Shown: piece after piece, positions 63,476 through 64,000 of the stretch
Position numbering within the stretch: the stretch's first letter is position 1
Layout: the number at the start of each line of letters is the position of its first letter
NCBI RefSeq assembly: GCF_902168435.1
Contig: NZ_LR656174.1
Span: forward strand, 62,001 to 126,000
DNA: 64,000 bases
Direction of reading: 5' to 3'
Origin: Bacillus marasmi
GTDB lineage: Bacteria > Bacillota > Bacilli > Bacillales > Cytobacillaceae
Translations under genes and position numbers: made by a program
Notes under the pieces: model-generated
Seen by the model: only the letters and a program-made list of their open reading frames with translations
Database searches by the model: none
Told to the model about the DNA's origin: nothing

Positions 63476-63976
63476 TAGAGTCATTCCAGTTAATTTCGTT
63501 AAACTTTTACAAAATCTTTTCCAATCTTCTGGATAACATTCCAACCCTTCACTTTCATATACCCTACCTTGAGTAACAAGTTTAACAGACCAATAAACAC
63601 CGTCAAGCACCATTGCTTCTTTTTGATAATCCGCATCCCACTGCCATGGCTTAATTCTATATAGTTCTTTTTTAAACGTTTCAACATCGCCTATTACTTG
63701 AGATTGAGTTCGACGTTCGTTCACATTCACATTTTGATCCAAATTCCATTCAAAAAAGACAAAGCGATTTTTTCCAAAGTCTACTTTGATGGTTATTGCT
63801 GGTTCAACCACACCACCAATATGGACGTGCAAATACTGAACATCCTTTTCTGGATCAATATACACTAAGTCGTTTTGTACTTTAAATAATTCCTTTTTTC
63901 TAGTAATAGCAGATTTTACTTGTGAAGGCTGAACAATTTTTTCCTGTTCCTCTAAATGGCTTGTTTGCTGATTCAT
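63470..63976 (-). CDS. Hypothetical protein, 168 aa
   Basis: A disordered, charged N-terminal 35 residues (SHLEEQEKIVQPSQVKSAITRK split by Lys/Glu) lead into a beta-rich region (VQYLHVHIGGVVEPAITIKVDFGKNRF split) and a Trp-rich C-terminus (KPWQWDADY, YPEDWKRFCKSL). No signal or membrane segment and no family recognised. Its ribosome binding site is weak (AGGAA 1-3 nt before the ATG), so the true start may differ. Near the edge of the window. Confidence 0.65.
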   Translation of the reverse strand: MNQQTSHLEEQEKIVQPSQVKSAITRKKELFKVQNDLVYIDPEKDVQYLHVHIGGVVEPAITIKVDFGKNRFVFFEWNLDQNVNVNERRTQSQVIGDVETFKKELYRIKPWQWDADYQKEAMVLDGVYWSVKLVTQGRVYESEGLECYPEDWKRFCKSLTKLTGMTLL

Positions 63977-64000
63977 TTCCTGGCAGATGGAAGGAATCGA

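Overview
This window is a stretch of chromosome from an endospore-forming member of the Bacillaceae. It is low in GC and its ribosome binding sites are strong AGGAGG types, often in front of GTG or TTG starts. Genes typical of Bacillus and sporulation are scattered through it: sda, yteA, yozQ, tandem yhfH, ykuS, ywbHGF, a MifM/YidC2 pair and a KinE-like sporulation kinase. Selenium and molybdenum use and pyruvate formate-lyase point to a facultative anaerobe. A genus cannot be named from the sequence alone. No rRNA, tRNA, phage, insertion sequence or CRISPR array was seen.

Layout. 0-3.6 kb: radical SAM protein YfkAB, a dispersed repeat, a SEC-C protein. 3.7-12.1 kb (minus strand): a seven-gene purine/urate catabolic operon: ade, amidohydrolase, uricase, HIU hydrolase, allantoinase, allantoate amidohydrolase and an M20 hydrolase. 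12.2-14.0 kb: an orphan trpB and an HD-domain protein. 14.2-15.05 kb: no gene, but a roughly 810-nt minus-strand unit with its own sigma-A-like promoter, a long terminal closing helix, many internal hairpins and an intrinsic terminator, read here as a large structured noncoding RNA. 15.2-26.2 kb: housekeeping genes (ilvE, SulP/ArsR, cls, transglutaminase, CorA) and small hypothetical genes.

26.2-28.3 kb: a formate dehydrogenase interrupted by one TGA that is almost certainly selenocysteine; a hairpin with a GGUCU loop lies at the same distance from the TGA as in E. coli fdhF. 28.4-41.7 kb: a sensor kinase, yhfH pair, ywbFGH, a SCO protein, an ABC-F ATPase, modAB, a D,D-carboxypeptidase and a cupredoxin. 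42-45.1 kb: pflB-pflA behind an Fnr-type box. 45.3-47.2 kb: bioY, then a MifM-like arrest peptide whose 3' end can pair with the yidC ribosome binding site. 47.2-51.2 kb: sda, a MarR-regulated exporter and ribD. 51.4-59.2 kb: a SAM riboswitch followed by metI-metC-yitJ-metH. 59.3-64 kb: yozQ, yteA, the tRNA 2-selenouridine synthase mnmH, an acyl-CoA dehydrogenase and a hypothetical gene.

How the parts fit. PflB makes formate, the Sec/Mo formate dehydrogenase could oxidise it, ModAB could supply molybdate, and MnmH is a second selenophosphate-dependent enzyme in the same window. Fnr-type boxes can be placed at -41.5 for both pflB and the formate dehydrogenase. The purine operon would release nitrogen from adenine and urate. 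The met operon makes methionine from an activated homoserine by the cobalamin-dependent route.
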